In this document: in pieces, positions 1 through 9,878 of the stretch
Layout: every line of letters starts with the position of its first letter
Numbering within the stretch: the first letter of the stretch is position 1
From: Fermentibacter sp963718745 [NCBI: Candidatus Fermentibacterota bacterium]
GTDB lineage: Bacteria > Fermentibacterota > Fermentibacteria > Fermentibacterales
Reading direction: 5' to 3'
Length of the DNA: 64,000 nt
Assembly: GCA_963718745.1 (NCBI GenBank)
Contig: OY970370.1
Location: forward strand, 1,178,001 to 1,242,000
Translations under genes and position numbers: made by a program
The notes under the pieces: model-generated
The model's database searches: none
Told to the model about the DNA's origin: nothing
What the model saw: only the letters and a program-made list of their open reading frames with translations

Positions 1-595
1 ACTGCGCGACGATCCTCTCGACCAGGGCCTGGTCGCGGACCATCCAGAAGGTGTGCCGCACGCCGTCCGCCGAGGTGAAGTCGTACTCGGGCCCGCCCGC
101 GCAGACCTCCGTAGTGATGGCGGCCATTCCGGCCAGGTCGCGGTAGGCAAGGAACACGGGGCCTATCTGTGCGTTCTGCGCCTCGATATGCCTTATGCGG
201 TCGAGCTCCTTGTCCCGTCGGGTGAATTCGTGCTTCTTGATGACATCATTCTCGTAGTCCTCGATCGATGCGCACGCTACGAGCCCGGTCTGCGAGTGCC
301 CGGCCATTATCTGCCTGTAGAAGTAGAAGGTGGGCGATTCGTCCTGCCGGAGGACGCCTCCTTCCATGAGCCTCCTCAGGTTCTCGGCCCCCTTCGCGTA
401 GACCCTGTCGTCGTAGAGGTCCACGGACGGATCGAGATCGATCTCCGGCTTGGTGCAGTGGAGGATGCTCCAGGGATTGCCCCCGGCCATCTCCCTGGCC
501 TCGTCGGAATCGAGAACGTCATAGGGAGGGGCGGCGACCTTCTCGGCCATCCCCTGCCTGGGTCTGAGCCCGGTGAAAGGTTTGATCCTCGCCAT
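1..595 (-). CDS. DUF1015 family protein, N-terminal part (cut by window edge)
   Basis: The visible 198 residues are the N-terminal part of a DUF1015 protein. The start MARIKPFTGLRP, the segment AAPPYDVL (residues 21-28), the SILHCTKPEIDL stretch and the later RHIEAQNAQIGPVF block are the conserved signatures of this family. The family is widespread, and some relatives are discussed in connection with serine metabolism, but no reaction can be assigned from this fragment. The start is the ATG at 595, preceded by GGAGG at a good distance. The rest of the gene lies beyond base 1. The downstream neighbour on the other side (667-1431) is on the same strand and reads towards it, so the two may be cotranscribed. 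Confidence 0.85.
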   Translation of the reverse strand, partial: MARIKPFTGLRPRQGMAEKVAAPPYDVLDSDEAREMAGGNPWSILHCTKPEIDLDPSVDLYDDRVYAKGAENLRRLMEGGVLRQDESPTFYFYRQIMAGHSQTGLVACASIEDYENDVIKKHEFTRRDKELDRIRHIEAQNAQIGPVFLAYRDLAGMAAITTEVCAGGPEYDFTSADGVRHTFWMVRDQALVERIVAQ

Positions 596-666
596 GAAAG
601 GGTCCTCCGATGAGAGCGAAGTGGTTCCCCGGCATCCTCCGGGTCACCTATCCTAACTTATGGATC

Positions 667-1431
667 CTATTTCTGCACGACCTGTTTCGGCAGCACGAGA
701 GCCCTGACCGTCTTGGACTCGGCCTTGAACCTGGGGTCCAGCACCGGCTCCTCCAGGAGGGTCATGGTCTTCTTCCAGTCGCCGAGCTGGAAGCCGCCGT
801 CCCTGTAGAGGATCACGCCTTCCGCCAGGAGTCTCCAGCGCCATTCGGGCTCCGACTGGCCCCAGTCGAGGACGAGGTCCGGGAGCCGGAAGGGCTTCGC
901 TCCCCTGTGGCAGGATTCGAGGATGTGGATGCCCTCGATGAGAGGCCCCGAACCCGTGGGCGCGGCCGGGATGCTCGAATCCCTGCCCATCATCCGCAGG
1001 GTTCTCGACCGGAGGGTCTCCCCGAGGAGACCGGAACCGGGCGAACCGGCCAGGCCGAGGCATGTCTCGAACTCACCGAGACCCTCCGCCATCCGGTATG
1101 CAGGGCCGAGTTCGGTGCGGACGGCGTCTTCCGGCTGTCCCGCCCCGCGTCTGGCCGTGGCGGCGCGCAGGAAGGAATCGAGCGCGTCGCGCCAGGCTCC
1201 GGCCATCGCACATGCGTCGCCGAACACCATCCAGGAGTAGGCCTTCTCCGGCTGCTCACCGCACAGGAGCCTGGCCTCGTCCATGGCGGCTTCGGCGTTT
1301 CCGAGCTGGAAGAGGAGCCGGATGGCCTGGGCACGCATCCGGCCCAGTTCATAAGGGTTGGCCTCGGCCATCCTCTGCCTCAGCGAGACGAGCTTCCTGC
1401 CGGCTGACGCCTGATCCTTGGCGAATGTCAA
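667..1431 (-). CDS. Hypothetical protein with TPR-like helical repeats
   Basis: A 254-residue soluble protein without signal peptide or membrane segment. Residues about 20-130 look like helical-hairpin repeats, with alternating patterns such as IRLLFQLGNAEAAMDEARLL followed by AYSWMVFGDACAMAGAWRDAL, typical of tetratricopeptide-type scaffolds. The C-terminal half has no recognisable motif. The start is a TTG at 1431 with a very strong AAGGAGG five bases upstream. The gene diverges from the recombination nuclease pair beginning at 1489 and lies directly upstream of the DUF1015 gene on the same strand. Function unknown; the repeat assignment is by eye. Confidence 0.65.
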   Translation of the reverse strand: MTFAKDQASAGRKLVSLRQRMAEANPYELGRMRAQAIRLLFQLGNAEAAMDEARLLCGEQPEKAYSWMVFGDACAMAGAWRDALDSFLRAATARRGAGQPEDAVRTELGPAYRMAEGLGEFETCLGLAGSPGSGLLGETLRSRTLRMMGRDSSIPAAPTGSGPLIEGIHILESCHRGAKPFRLPDLVLDWGQSEPEWRWRLLAEGVILYRDGGFQLGDWKKTMTLLEEPVLDPRFKAESKTVRALVLPKQVVQK

Positions 1432-1488
1432 TCGATCCTCCTTCGAATGGTACTCCCCGAGCCCTGACTGTGCCTGGTATCTTCAAAC

Positions 1489-4443
1489 ATGCTCAAACTT
1501 GTCGAAGGGCACTACCGGGCGCTCGAATCGGCCCTGCCTGCGGAGGTCGGGAAAGCCCTCGCCCGGGGTCCCGCGGCGATCGTCACGGCCGGAGCGGCAC
1601 TTCAGCGGAGGGTGCTCGGGATACTGGAGCCGGCGGGTCTCGCGATAATGCCCGGCATCGAGATCATCCCAGGATTTCCACAGCTCGCGGCCAGGCTTTC
1701 GGGGAGGCCCTTCTCCGGGGATGCGGTCTCCACCGCGGACAGGATACTCCTGGCCCTGGAGGCGATGGAGGGGATTCCTCCGGGCATGCCGTACGCGGCG
1801 CTGTCAGACACTCCCCACGCCGCCCGCGCCCTTGCCGAGTTCTTCGAGAACGAGCTGCTGGACAGGGGCATCGATCCTGAAACATACGAAATCAGTGCGA
1901 CGGCCGCATCCGGAGCGGGAGCCGCCATGACGGCGGGTGCGGGGCATGCCGCGGAACAGGAACAGGCCACGGTCGAGGCGGTGCACAAAGCCTTCGCGGG
2001 CTACTGCAGCCTCAGGCGGGTCCTCTACCCGGGGACTCCGGACCAGGTCGCGATGTCGGCACTCGAAACCCGCACGAACAGGTACCGGACTCTGATCTTC
2101 CATGGTTTCCTCGACCTCAATCCCCTGCAGCGGAGGCTGCTGAAGTCGGTCCTCGGAACGGGTGCGGTGGTCGTCTTCCTCTGCCCCGTCCCCGCCGCGC
2201 TCGAAGCCTGGAGCGACATAGGCCGCCCCACGAGAGCCCTCCTGGACAGGAGCAGGGGTGAATACGCCAGGCCGGACGCGGGCGGGGGGCGCCCGCGCTT
2301 CCTGGAGTTCGCGGACGAGCTCCTCTCAGATGAACTCAGGTCCATCCCCGGGGGTTTCAGCCTGATCGGCGCGCCGGGTCCGGCGGGCGTGGCCAGGGCC
2401 GTCATGAACTGCATCGCGCAGGGTGAGAGGGATGGGATACCGTCCTCCTCCACGGCCGTGATAGGCCGCGGACCCGCTTTCGAAGCTGTGGAGTCGATGC
2501 TCAGGATGGAGGGCATGCGGACGACCAGGCCCGGCAGGGTCCCGTTCTCGCGCCTCCCGGTCGCCTCACTGCTGTCGGGTATCGTCCGTCTGCGCATCCT
2601 CGACTGCCACCATTCCGCCCTCGAGGCGATCGCCGGCTCCGGGTTCCTGCGGGACGGGATCGGGGCTTCTCCCGACGAGATCGCGAGGGCCGTCCAGGCG
2701 GCGGGGCCGAGAAAGGGCAGGCGGATGCTCCAGTGCATCGCCGGCCTCGAGAACGGATCACACCGAAGGGCAGCAGCCCTCGCAGGGGCTCTGCTCGCGG
2801 CGGAGGCGTCCATACCCCGGAGCGCCCCGGTTTCCGTTCATCTCCGTGCCCTGTGTTCGGCCGCCATCCCGCTCCTCGACCAGGACGGCCGTGATGCCGC
2901 CCTGCTGGCCGCCCTCCCGGACCTGGCCGCGGCGAGATACAGGAAGGAGATCCCATTCGAACGCTTCGCGGAGATCCTGGGAGACGTGCTGGAGAAGGTC
3001 CGGCTCGATTTCCCGGGAACTCCGGGCGGTGTCGACCTCCTGGAGTTCGACGAGGCCAGGGGATCGAGCTTCCGGAGCGTGATCGTCTTCGGCCTCGAGG
3101 AGGACGTCCTCCCGGGCGTGACCCGTTCCGATCCCAGGCTTCCGGAAGAGCTGAGGAGGAAACTGGAGCTCTCCCCGGGGAGCCTGAGGGAGAGGGAGCA
3201 GGCACTGCTGTTCAGACAGGTGCTCGAATGCGCGGAGGAGCGACTGACACTGGTCAGGATGACGGAGGATTCGACGGGCCGGGAGGTTTCATGGTCCCCC
3301 TTCATAGGCCCGCTCATCGATGTGGAAGGCAGGACCGGCGGCCTCGCAAAGCGGTGGACGGCGGCAAACCTCCCCGCCGACCCGCTCTCGATCTTCTTCG
3401 GCGGGACGCCCGACGGACACCGGGAGATCAGGGAAGCCTCGGAGGGACGCCTGCCTGCCGGGAGACCCTTTTTCGTACAGGCGCTGGCCGCCGAGAGATC
3501 CCGCCTCGATTTCGGCTCTCCGTTCGGGGCGCACGACGGGATCACCGGGGTGGAGGCCGGGCTCCGCAGGGAGGCCTTCTCCCCGTCCGCCCTCCAGAGA
3601 TGGGCCAGGTGCCCCTTCCTCTACCTGGCCGAGAGGGTCTGGAAGCTCGCCGAACCGTGCAGCGCAGACATGATGACCAGGCCTCCCGCGAACGTGGCAG
3701 GCAACCTGATGCACTCCGCCCTCGCCCGCTGCCTCTCCGGGCCGGACAGGGACGTCGGACGGGCTCTCGAAGAAGCCTCGGACGAACAGAACCTGGCCGG
3801 GATCATGGGCAGCGAAACCCTGGCCGGGATCTTCAGGGAATCCATGCGCCCCGCGCTCGAGTCGCTCATGGGCTTCCTCGCGGAAAACGGCCTCTCCCCG
3901 GACGACGGGGACTCGCTGGAGGCTGTCCGGAGCGCCCCGATCGGCCCCGGCGGGGTCTCGCTCGGGGGCAGGATGGACATGATCCTCCGGAGCGGCGGAG
4001 AGAGGCTCGTGCTCGACCTGAAGACGGGGGTCCGCGAGACGAGGGAGGCCGTATCGAAGAGAATCCTCGATGGGGACCACCTGCAGATCCCGCTTTACGC
4101 CGCGATCCTTTCGGCGCTCGGAACGCCTGTGGCGCGGGCGGGGCTGCTCTACTCCACGAAACCCTCGCTCGACGTCACGTTCGGTGGAGGGGAGCTGGAG
4201 CAGATGGTCGGGACCGCTCTGGAAAGAGCGGCTGAGATAATCGGCAGGATAGACGAGGGGATCTTCCCGCCCGCGAGGGCGGCGGGCGCGGCGAACGCAT
4301 GCCAGGGCTGCTGGGCCGCACACCTCTGCAGGAAGAGCCCGGAGGACAGGATACCCGCCAAGCTCTCGTCGACGGATGCCCTCGGAGAACTGAGGGCTCT
4401 GTGGCGGAAGGATGGAGGCGCGGATGCCGCCGGAGGGGAATAG
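1489..4443 (+). CDS. addB: AddB/RexB-like subunit of ATP-dependent exonuclease, PD-(D/E)XK nuclease
   Basis: A 984-residue protein that pairs with the following helicase gene as the second subunit of an AddAB/RexAB-type enzyme, which resects double-strand breaks for recombination. The C-terminal nuclease domain has the iron-sulfur pattern of AddB: one cysteine in RWARCPFLYLAERV (about residue 708) and three in ACQGCWAAHLC (about 938-948). The nuclease core DLKTG lies near 843, followed by HLQIPLYAAIL. The N-terminal helicase-like half shows no GKS/GKT Walker A motif (the place reads GPAAIVTAGAAL), so ATP hydrolysis probably rests with the partner, as in RexB. The start ATG has no obvious ribosome-binding site. 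The stop overlaps the next gene by 32 bases. Confidence 0.85.
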   Translation: MLKLVEGHYRALESALPAEVGKALARGPAAIVTAGAALQRRVLGILEPAGLAIMPGIEIIPGFPQLAARLSGRPFSGDAVSTADRILLALEAMEGIPPGMPYAALSDTPHAARALAEFFENELLDRGIDPETYEISATAASGAGAAMTAGAGHAAEQEQATVEAVHKAFAGYCSLRRVLYPGTPDQVAMSALETRTNRYRTLIFHGFLDLNPLQRRLLKSVLGTGAVVVFLCPVPAALEAWSDIGRPTRALLDRSRGEYARPDAGGGRPRFLEFADELLSDELRSIPGGFSLIGAPGPAGVARAVMNCIAQGERDGIPSSSTAVIGRGPAFEAVESMLRMEGMRTTRPGRVPFSRLPVASLLSGIVRLRILDCHHSALEAIAGSGFLRDGIGASPDEIARAVQAAGPRKGRRMLQCIAGLENGSHRRAAALAGALLAAEASIPRSAPVSVHLRALCSAAIPLLDQDGRDAALLAALPDLAAARYRKEIPFERFAEILGDVLEKVRLDFPGTPGGVDLLEFDEARGSSFRSVIVFGLEEDVLPGVTRSDPRLPEELRRKLELSPGSLREREQALLFRQVLECAEERLTLVRMTEDSTGREVSWSPFIGPLIDVEGRTGGLAKRWTAANLPADPLSIFFGGTPDGHREIREASEGRLPAGRPFFVQALAAERSRLDFGSPFGAHDGITGVEAGLRREAFSPSALQRWARCPFLYLAERVWKLAEPCSADMMTRPPANVAGNLMHSALARCLSGPDRDVGRALEEASDEQNLAGIMGSETLAGIFRESMRPALESLMGFLAENGLSPDDGDSLEAVRSAPIGPGGVSLGGRMDMILRSGGERLVLDLKTGVRETREAVSKRILDGDHLQIPLYAAILSALGTPVARAGLLYSTKPSLDVTFGGGELEQMVGTALERAAEIIGRIDEGIFPPARAAGAANACQGCWAAHLCRKSPEDRIPAKLSSTDALGELRALWRKDGGADAAGGE

Positions 4444-7400
4444 GCCGCTGCCTGCTGATATCGCAGTCCGCAGGAGGATCGCCTCGGAGGTGTCGCGGTC
4501 CGTCTCCGTCGAAGCCAGCGCCGGGACTGGCAAGACCTTCCTCATGACGGACAGGGTGATGGAGCTTGCACGCCACTTCGGGGGCCTCGACCGCCTGGCC
4601 GTCCTTACTTTCGGCGAGGCCGCCGCCGCGGAGCTCAGGAGGCGCGTCCGGGCCAGGATCAGGTCCATGGACGGCGAAGGCTCCGAAGGAGAGCTCCGGC
4701 GCAGGCTGACCGACCAGCTCCCCGCCGCGTACATCACTACGATCCACTCCTTCGCTGCCTCGATGCTCCGGGAGTATTCGCATTTCGCGGACGTGGACCC
4801 CGCCTTCGACGTCTCGGAACAGCCCCTGGGGAGGGCCGACCTGGCGAGGATGTGGGAGGACTACCTGTTCGAGGACATCGAAAGGCTTTGGGCGTCCTCG
4901 GATCTGCTCGGAGTCTGCGGGGGCAGCCTGCCCGGAATTGCAGTGAAGCTCGCGTCCAGACCCTGGCTGTCCGGAAAGGACTGCCTCGATGCCGACGGGA
5001 TGGATGCCAGGTCCTCCGCCAGGGCACGGCTCGCGGAGCTGGAACTGCTCGTCTCCGGGGCGGACCCGGGCGACGCCCTGGCGGCAAGGCTCGCAGATTT
5101 CGTCGAACAGGCGGGAGCCCTGCTCTCCGGGGCGGCATCGATCGAACAGGTCAGATCCCTTATGGACACTGTCAGGCTCGGTGCCGGCTCGGCGAAGAAA
5201 TGGCCGGAGGGCTCCATGCAGGCCGCAAAGGACCTGGTCAGGGAGCTCCGGATCATGCTGCCCTCCCTGCCTCTGACAGAGCAGTTCGAGCGCCTCGTGC
5301 TCCCCTTCGTGGAGAGGATCCGCCACACGAGGGAGTCCGACCTGTCCAACCTCTCCTTCGACGAGCTGCTCACCCGTCTCGAGGCGGCCCTGGAGAGGTC
5401 GAAGCCTCTCCGGACGGCAATCTCCTCGAGGTTCCGCCATTTCCTCGTCGACGAGTACCAGGACACGAGCATCGAACAGGTGATGATCTTCAGGAGGATA
5501 CTGGAGGAGGGTGCCGGATACAGGAAGGGATCGATCACCGTCGTCGGAGATCCGAAGCAATCCATCTATGCCTGGAGACAGGCCGACCTCGAGCTCTACG
5601 GAGAGGAGAGGAGGCGCTTCGAGCAGGACGCGGACGGCACTCTCTCGGAACGGATATCGGTAAGCTTCCGGAGCAGCCGGGCGGTGATCTCACTCGTCAA
5701 CGCCATGGGTCCATTCATATTCGGAGGATCCACCCCTTTCGACTGCGCATACTCTGATTTCGAGCCCGGCCCGGAGGCCCCCGAAGGTCCGAAACCCATT
5801 CTGGTGCTGGTGGAGGATGCCGCGGGAGACGGAAGAATCCGTCCGGTCGACGAGATCATCTCCACGGTCTCGGCATGGTGCGCCGATCATCTCCTCCGGA
5901 GGATCGACGGCCGTGCGAAGGCGATGGACTGGGCCGTCCTCGTCAAGGCCGGCACCCATGTCGAGAATCTGTTGTCCTGCTTCTCAGATGCCGGCATCCC
6001 GTTCTCCGCCACGGTCGGGAGGACCTTCAAGAACAGAACCGAGACCGCCGACCTGCGGGAGATGCTCTCCTGCCTGATCCACCCGGGTGATGCGAAGGCT
6101 CTGGTCCACACCCTCCGCTCCCCCTTCTTCGGCATCGGCGACCCTGAGATCACGCGCGCCGTTTCGGCGGGTCTCCTCGACAGGCAGGGCCTCTCCGCGG
6201 AGGTCCGCGATGCCGCTCCAGGGGCGGCCCGGGCCTTCGAGATGCTGTCGCGCCTCAGAGAGGCATCCCGGGCTCTCCCGGTCGGGGACTTCCTCCAGCT
6301 CCTGCTGCGGGAGACGGAGATGGTCCCCGTGATCGCGGCAATGGGCTGGGAGGCCGGCCGAAGGCTCTCCAACCTGGGATTCCTCGTGGAGCAGGCCATC
6401 AGCGGGGTCTATCCGTCCCTCGATGATCTCCGTGCAGCCCTGGACGAGGGCGAGCGGGAGGAGGGGGTGAGGGAGGAGCCCTCCCCGGTCGCTGCGGACG
6501 GGACGGTCTCGGTGACGACCATCCACAAGTCGAAGGGCCTGACCTTCGAGAACATCATACTGATGCCGCCCTTCAGCGACGGGAGGTCAGGCGGGGGAAG
6601 GGACAGGGTCCTGTTCCACGAGCAGGCCCGAAAGGCGGCCGTGCAGTTCGGGGAGAGCCTCGGGACACCCCTTCTGGCTGCTCTGAAGGAGAGGAGCTCC
6701 GGGCGCGGGCTGGCCGAGGCCAGGCGCCTGGTCTACGTGGCGCTCACGAGGCCGAGGAGCGGGCTGGTGGTCTTCGCCCGGGAATCGATGTGGGACGATC
6801 CGGCCGCTCCCCCCGCGTCCTTCGACGGCGTGCTGGCCGGGGCGCTCCGCAGAGCCTGGGAGTCGGACCCGAACCTCCTCGAGATCACCCGGATCCCATG
6901 CTCGCCCAGGAAGCGCAGTGCACCTTCTCCCTCCGCGATGGAGGCCGCACCCCCCGGCGAATGGCCGCTACCGGACTTCACCTCCATGCTGCCCCCGGAC
7001 CCGTGGGCGGCGGTGTCGGAGCAGTCCCCCTCGTTCAGGCTGGGGAGCGCCGTCCACAGGATCCTCGAAAAGATCGACTTCAACGACCCCGAAGCCTGGA
7101 TCGCACGGGAGAGACCCCTTCTGGAGGCGGTCTTCGAGGACTCAGGGAGGGCAGTGGCTCTAGCAGAGAGGTTCTTCTCCATGGAACTGCCGTTCGATGC
7201 AAGGTCGAGCAGCGTCCTGAACCGGGAGTATCCATATCTGAAGCTGACGCCCGAAGGCTACAGGAGCCGGTTCGTGGATCTCCTGGCCGAGAAGGACGGG
7301 AGGCTCTACGCCCTCGACTACAAGACGGACGAGGTTTCAGCATCGGAGATTCCAGGACGCGCCTCGTGGTATGTCGAGAAGCAGGCCGGCTACGGTCAGG

Positions 7401-7501
7401 ACCTGGCGGATGCCCTGGGCAGGGAGGTCTCGGTCTGGCTCGCGTTCCTCTCGCCCGGGAAATGCCATCACATCGGAGATTTCAGGCCCGCGGCGCGCTG
7501 A
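4412..7501 (+). CDS. addA: AddA-type UvrD/RecB family helicase-nuclease
   Basis: A 1,029-residue superfamily 1A helicase with a C-terminal nuclease domain. Visible motifs in order: Walker A EASAGTGKT (34-42), motif Ia LAVLTFGEAAAAEL, Walker B FLVDEYQDTS (about 344-353), GDPKQSIYAWR, TTIHKSKGLTFEN (about 702) and LVYVALTRPRS (about 772). The nuclease domain has GSAVHRILE (about 878) and the active-site string YALDYKTDE near 969. This full set indicates an ATP-driven 3'-5' translocase with a working nuclease, acting with the upstream gene in double-strand break repair. Translation is probably coupled: it starts 32 bases before the stop of addB. A strong hairpin follows the stop. Confidence 0.92.
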   Translation: MEARMPPEGNRPLPADIAVRRRIASEVSRSVSVEASAGTGKTFLMTDRVMELARHFGGLDRLAVLTFGEAAAAELRRRVRARIRSMDGEGSEGELRRRLTDQLPAAYITTIHSFAASMLREYSHFADVDPAFDVSEQPLGRADLARMWEDYLFEDIERLWASSDLLGVCGGSLPGIAVKLASRPWLSGKDCLDADGMDARSSARARLAELELLVSGADPGDALAARLADFVEQAGALLSGAASIEQVRSLMDTVRLGAGSAKKWPEGSMQAAKDLVRELRIMLPSLPLTEQFERLVLPFVERIRHTRESDLSNLSFDELLTRLEAALERSKPLRTAISSRFRHFLVDEYQDTSIEQVMIFRRILEEGAGYRKGSITVVGDPKQSIYAWRQADLELYGEERRRFEQDADGTLSERISVSFRSSRAVISLVNAMGPFIFGGSTPFDCAYSDFEPGPEAPEGPKPILVLVEDAAGDGRIRPVDEIISTVSAWCADHLLRRIDGRAKAMDWAVLVKAGTHVENLLSCFSDAGIPFSATVGRTFKNRTETADLREMLSCLIHPGDAKALVHTLRSPFFGIGDPEITRAVSAGLLDRQGLSAEVRDAAPGAARAFEMLSRLREASRALPVGDFLQLLLRETEMVPVIAAMGWEAGRRLSNLGFLVEQAISGVYPSLDDLRAALDEGEREEGVREEPSPVAADGTVSVTTIHKSKGLTFENIILMPPFSDGRSGGGRDRVLFHEQARKAAVQFGESLGTPLLAALKERSSGRGLAEARRLVYVALTRPRSGLVVFARESMWDDPAAPPASFDGVLAGALRRAWESDPNLLEITRIPCSPRKRSAPSPSAMEAAPPGEWPLPDFTSMLPPDPWAAVSEQSPSFRLGSAVHRILEKIDFNDPEAWIARERPLLEAVFEDSGRAVALAERFFSMELPFDARSSSVLNREYPYLKLTPEGYRSRFVDLLAEKDGRLYALDYKTDEVSASEIPGRASWYVEKQAGYGQDLADALGREVSVWLAFLSPGKCHHIGDFRPAAR

Positions 7502-7523
7502 GCGGAAGGCTCGCCGAAAGGAA

Positions 7524-7549
7524 CCGGCCCGGGGACGACCCCGGGCCGG
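7524..7549. terminator. Perfect 11-bp-stem hairpin between convergent genes
   Basis: CCGGCCCGGGG at 7524-7534 and its exact complement at 7539-7549 enclose a four-base loop. The hairpin sits in the 70-base gap between the end of addA (plus) and the end of the C25 peptidase gene (minus), so it can serve both directions. The following plus-strand sequence is only moderately T-rich (CTGCTTTC). It is the cleanest terminator-like structure in the window. Confidence 0.8.
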
Positions 7550-7571
7550 CTGCTTTCAGGGAAGCTCTGGT

Positions 7572-9779
7572 CTAGCGGATTACGGTGACCCTCTGGGAGG
7601 TGGTGACGCCGGCACCGCTGAGCCTGAGGAAGTAGACTCCCGAGGCGAGGCCGTCGGCGGCATCGACCGTGCGGGAGCCGCCGATCTCGCCCTGGAAGGG
7701 CCTGGAGACGAGGCGGCCGGTCAGGTCGAAGACCTCGAGGCTGGCTGCACCCTCACCGGCGATGGTCACGACGCCCATCCCGAAGAGCGGGTTGTCGCAG
7801 CTCATGGTGAAGGGCGGCAGGGGCTCCCCGCCTTCGATCCCGACTCCGGTGACCGAGATGGTCCCGATGTAGGGCTTGTAGTTGTGCCTGCGCACCGTGA
7901 CGCTCATGCTGCCGGTGGTCGAGGGCGACACGTACAGCGTCACGCTCCCGCCGGTGGTCCATTCGCGCTCGAGCACCTCGCCGGCCTTGTAGAGGCAGAC
8001 GAGTGCGTCGTCGGTGGCTCCGGTCACCGTGACTGCGACGGGACCCGTGCCGGAGATGGATGCGGGATGCGTGACGTTCAGCGTCATGGGCACGCCGCCC
8101 GCGGGCTGCCAGGTCCACATCTCGACCGAGGGGTCGCCCATCAGGTTGTAGCCTTCGAAGTAGTACTTGGTCATCCCGCCGCCGCTGTAGTGGGCGAAGA
8201 GCGCCAACTTGCCGCCGTTGAGGAAGCCCATCGGCCAGTAGATCTCGTCGCCGAGGAAGCTTTCGTATTCGCCCCTCTGCTGTATGTCGTCCTGATCCCA
8301 GTAGGAGGAGGGCACCGAGCCCCAGAACCACAGGCCGCCGCGGCCGGGTATCCTGGTCCAGGTCTCGCACCATGCCGTGGCGGTCCCGTAGTCGCCGGTC
8401 AGGCAGGCATGGGAGATGACGCCGGGGAACATCCCCTCGTTCGTCAGCTGGTTGAAGCTGGAGACTCCGAAGGACATGTCGCCCCAGCTCGTCTCAGAGC
8501 CGTGGCCGGAGAAGGTGAGCATCGACTCGCCCTGGTTGACCGCAGTGACCACGTCGGCCGCGCCCGACCCGTAGGTTGCGGGGTAGAGCTTGTCGGCGGT
8601 GTAGCCCAGCGGGGTGGCGTACGTGCTGATGCAGTAGTTGTGGGTGCCTTCGGAAATCGCTGAATTGTCGCTGCTGGCTATCCAGCCCGTGCTCTGCATC
8701 CAGGCGCCCGAGCCAGCGTAGTTCCACTGCTCGTAGTCGATTACCCTGTCGGCCATCAGGACAGCCTGGCCGGTGGTCTGGACGGAGAAGCGGCCGATGA
8801 AGGCATCGGGAATCCAGCCGCCGTCGTCGGAGCAGACGTAGTAGAGGTCGGTCACGCCGCTGTAGGCGGTGGCGGTTCCGCCGGGGATGAACCCGGTATC
8901 GCCCACGAGGAGGACATACTGCGGAGGGGTGGCCCAGTTCTCGATCGCGTCGAGGATGTAAGCCTGGATGGCCGCAGCGGTGCCGCCCGTGGTGGCGGTG
9001 GAGACGTGGGTGACATCATAGCCGCACATCGACTTCCAGGTCACGAAATCGGTCATGGCCGTCTCGAAGAAGTCGGGGTGGGAGATGATCAGATAGCCGC
9101 CCATGGGCGAGTCGGTCCCGTCGAAGGCGTTGAAGGTGCTGTAGTTGGGCGCCATCGCGGCGAGAAGGGGCTCGAATCCGGAGGCGGTCATGCGCTCGGC
9201 CTCGGAGAAGGTGCGTGCCAGATCGGCGCCCACGAAATCGAGCGTGATCTCGGCGCTCTCGAGGATCTCCACCGTCCGGCCGGAGGGATCCCAGCGGACG
9301 GGGGTGACTTCGACGAGGGCGAGGCGGCGGCCGCGCATCATGCCTGCGTCGATGACCCTCACCCATCCGTCGGGATAGGCTTCACCGTCGACGTAGACCG
9401 CGGGATCGAACACCAGGTCATAGGAATCCCTCGGCATGTCCTTGGGCACGGACGGGATGCCGGGGGCCACGGGAGCCGTCCCCGGGACAGCCATGGAGGC
9501 CGTGCGGACGTCGCCGAGGGTGACCTCAACAGCGGCGTCGAAGGGGACGATGATCCAGGTCCTGTAGACGGGGAGCGCAGGGAGTCCCACCTCTGCAAGG
9601 TTCTCTGCACCCGGAACGACTATGTCGGTGTAGTTCGCACCGTCGAGAGTCACATCGACGAACCTGGGCGCGGGCGTCTGCAGGTCCAGGACCACACCCC
9701 CGGTCGTCGTTCCGACCGTGGTCAGGCCGGCAAAGGAACACGTGGCCAGCAAGGCCAGCATTGAAAGCATCAGCTTCAC
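7572..9779 (-). CDS. Secreted C25 (gingipain-like) cysteine peptidase with T9SS-type C-terminal domain
   Basis: About 735 residues. After a short hydrophobic signal peptide (KLMLSMLALLATCSFA) comes a propeptide-like beta region, then a caspase/gingipain fold: GYLIISHPDFFE, QYVLLVGDTGFIPG, DLYYVCSDD, then the catalytic His in FSGHGSETSW (about 425) and catalytic Cys in SHACLTGDY (about 458). The last 80 residues (SLEVFDLTGRLV ending in SGVYFLRLSG) are a type A sorting domain of the kind recognised by the type IX secretion system. The start is taken as GTG 9779 because AAGGGAG lies five bases upstream and the signal peptide follows directly. A longer reading back to 9971 would add a non-hydrophobic extension running into the divergent gene, and is rejected. 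Expected at the cell surface or secreted. Confidence 0.9.
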   Translation of the reverse strand: MKLMLSMLALLATCSFAGLTTVGTTTGGVVLDLQTPAPRFVDVTLDGANYTDIVVPGAENLAEVGLPALPVYRTWIIVPFDAAVEVTLGDVRTASMAVPGTAPVAPGIPSVPKDMPRDSYDLVFDPAVYVDGEAYPDGWVRVIDAGMMRGRRLALVEVTPVRWDPSGRTVEILESAEITLDFVGADLARTFSEAERMTASGFEPLLAAMAPNYSTFNAFDGTDSPMGGYLIISHPDFFETAMTDFVTWKSMCGYDVTHVSTATTGGTAAAIQAYILDAIENWATPPQYVLLVGDTGFIPGGTATAYSGVTDLYYVCSDDGGWIPDAFIGRFSVQTTGQAVLMADRVIDYEQWNYAGSGAWMQSTGWIASSDNSAISEGTHNYCISTYATPLGYTADKLYPATYGSGAADVVTAVNQGESMLTFSGHGSETSWGDMSFGVSSFNQLTNEGMFPGVISHACLTGDYGTATAWCETWTRIPGRGGLWFWGSVPSSYWDQDDIQQRGEYESFLGDEIYWPMGFLNGGKLALFAHYSGGGMTKYYFEGYNLMGDPSVEMWTWQPAGGVPMTLNVTHPASISGTGPVAVTVTGATDDALVCLYKAGEVLEREWTTGGSVTLYVSPSTTGSMSVTVRRHNYKPYIGTISVTGVGIEGGEPLPPFTMSCDNPLFGMGVVTIAGEGAASLEVFDLTGRLVSRPFQGEIGGSRTVDAADGLASGVYFLRLSGAGVTTSQRVTVIR

Positions 9780-9835
9780 CTCGGCTCCCTTCTGGTATGC
9801 ATGCGGGGAATGAAGGACGTATCGTATGTAAAATA

Positions 9836-9853
9836 CCCGGTGCCCGCACCGGG
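9836..9853. promoter_or_regulatory. GC-rich 18-bp dyad in divergent promoter region
   Basis: CCCGGTGC (9836-9843) and GCACCGGG (9846-9853) form a perfect dyad with a two-base centre. It lies between the divergent starts of the peptidase (9779) and the patatin protein (9879), next to the only AT-rich run there (TATGTAAAATA, about 9825-9835). A shared operator is possible, but the -10/-35 elements are not clear enough to call. Confidence 0.35.
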
Positions 9854-9878
9854 GTAAAGTCTGCCGCGGGGGTCTGAA

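Noticed and set aside
610-1407. Plus-strand reading of 265 residues opposite the helical-repeat gene
   Set aside because: Composition is that of an antisense shadow; the minus-strand gene has a strong ribosome-binding site and helical pattern.
3289-5560. Long minus-strand readings opposite addB and addA
   Set aside because: The plus strand carries clear helicase and nuclease motifs; the opposite readings are rich in Arg/Gly/Pro without any motif.
7371-9764. Plus-strand readings opposite the C25 peptidase
   Set aside because: Shadow of the peptidase gene, which has catalytic residues and a signal peptide.
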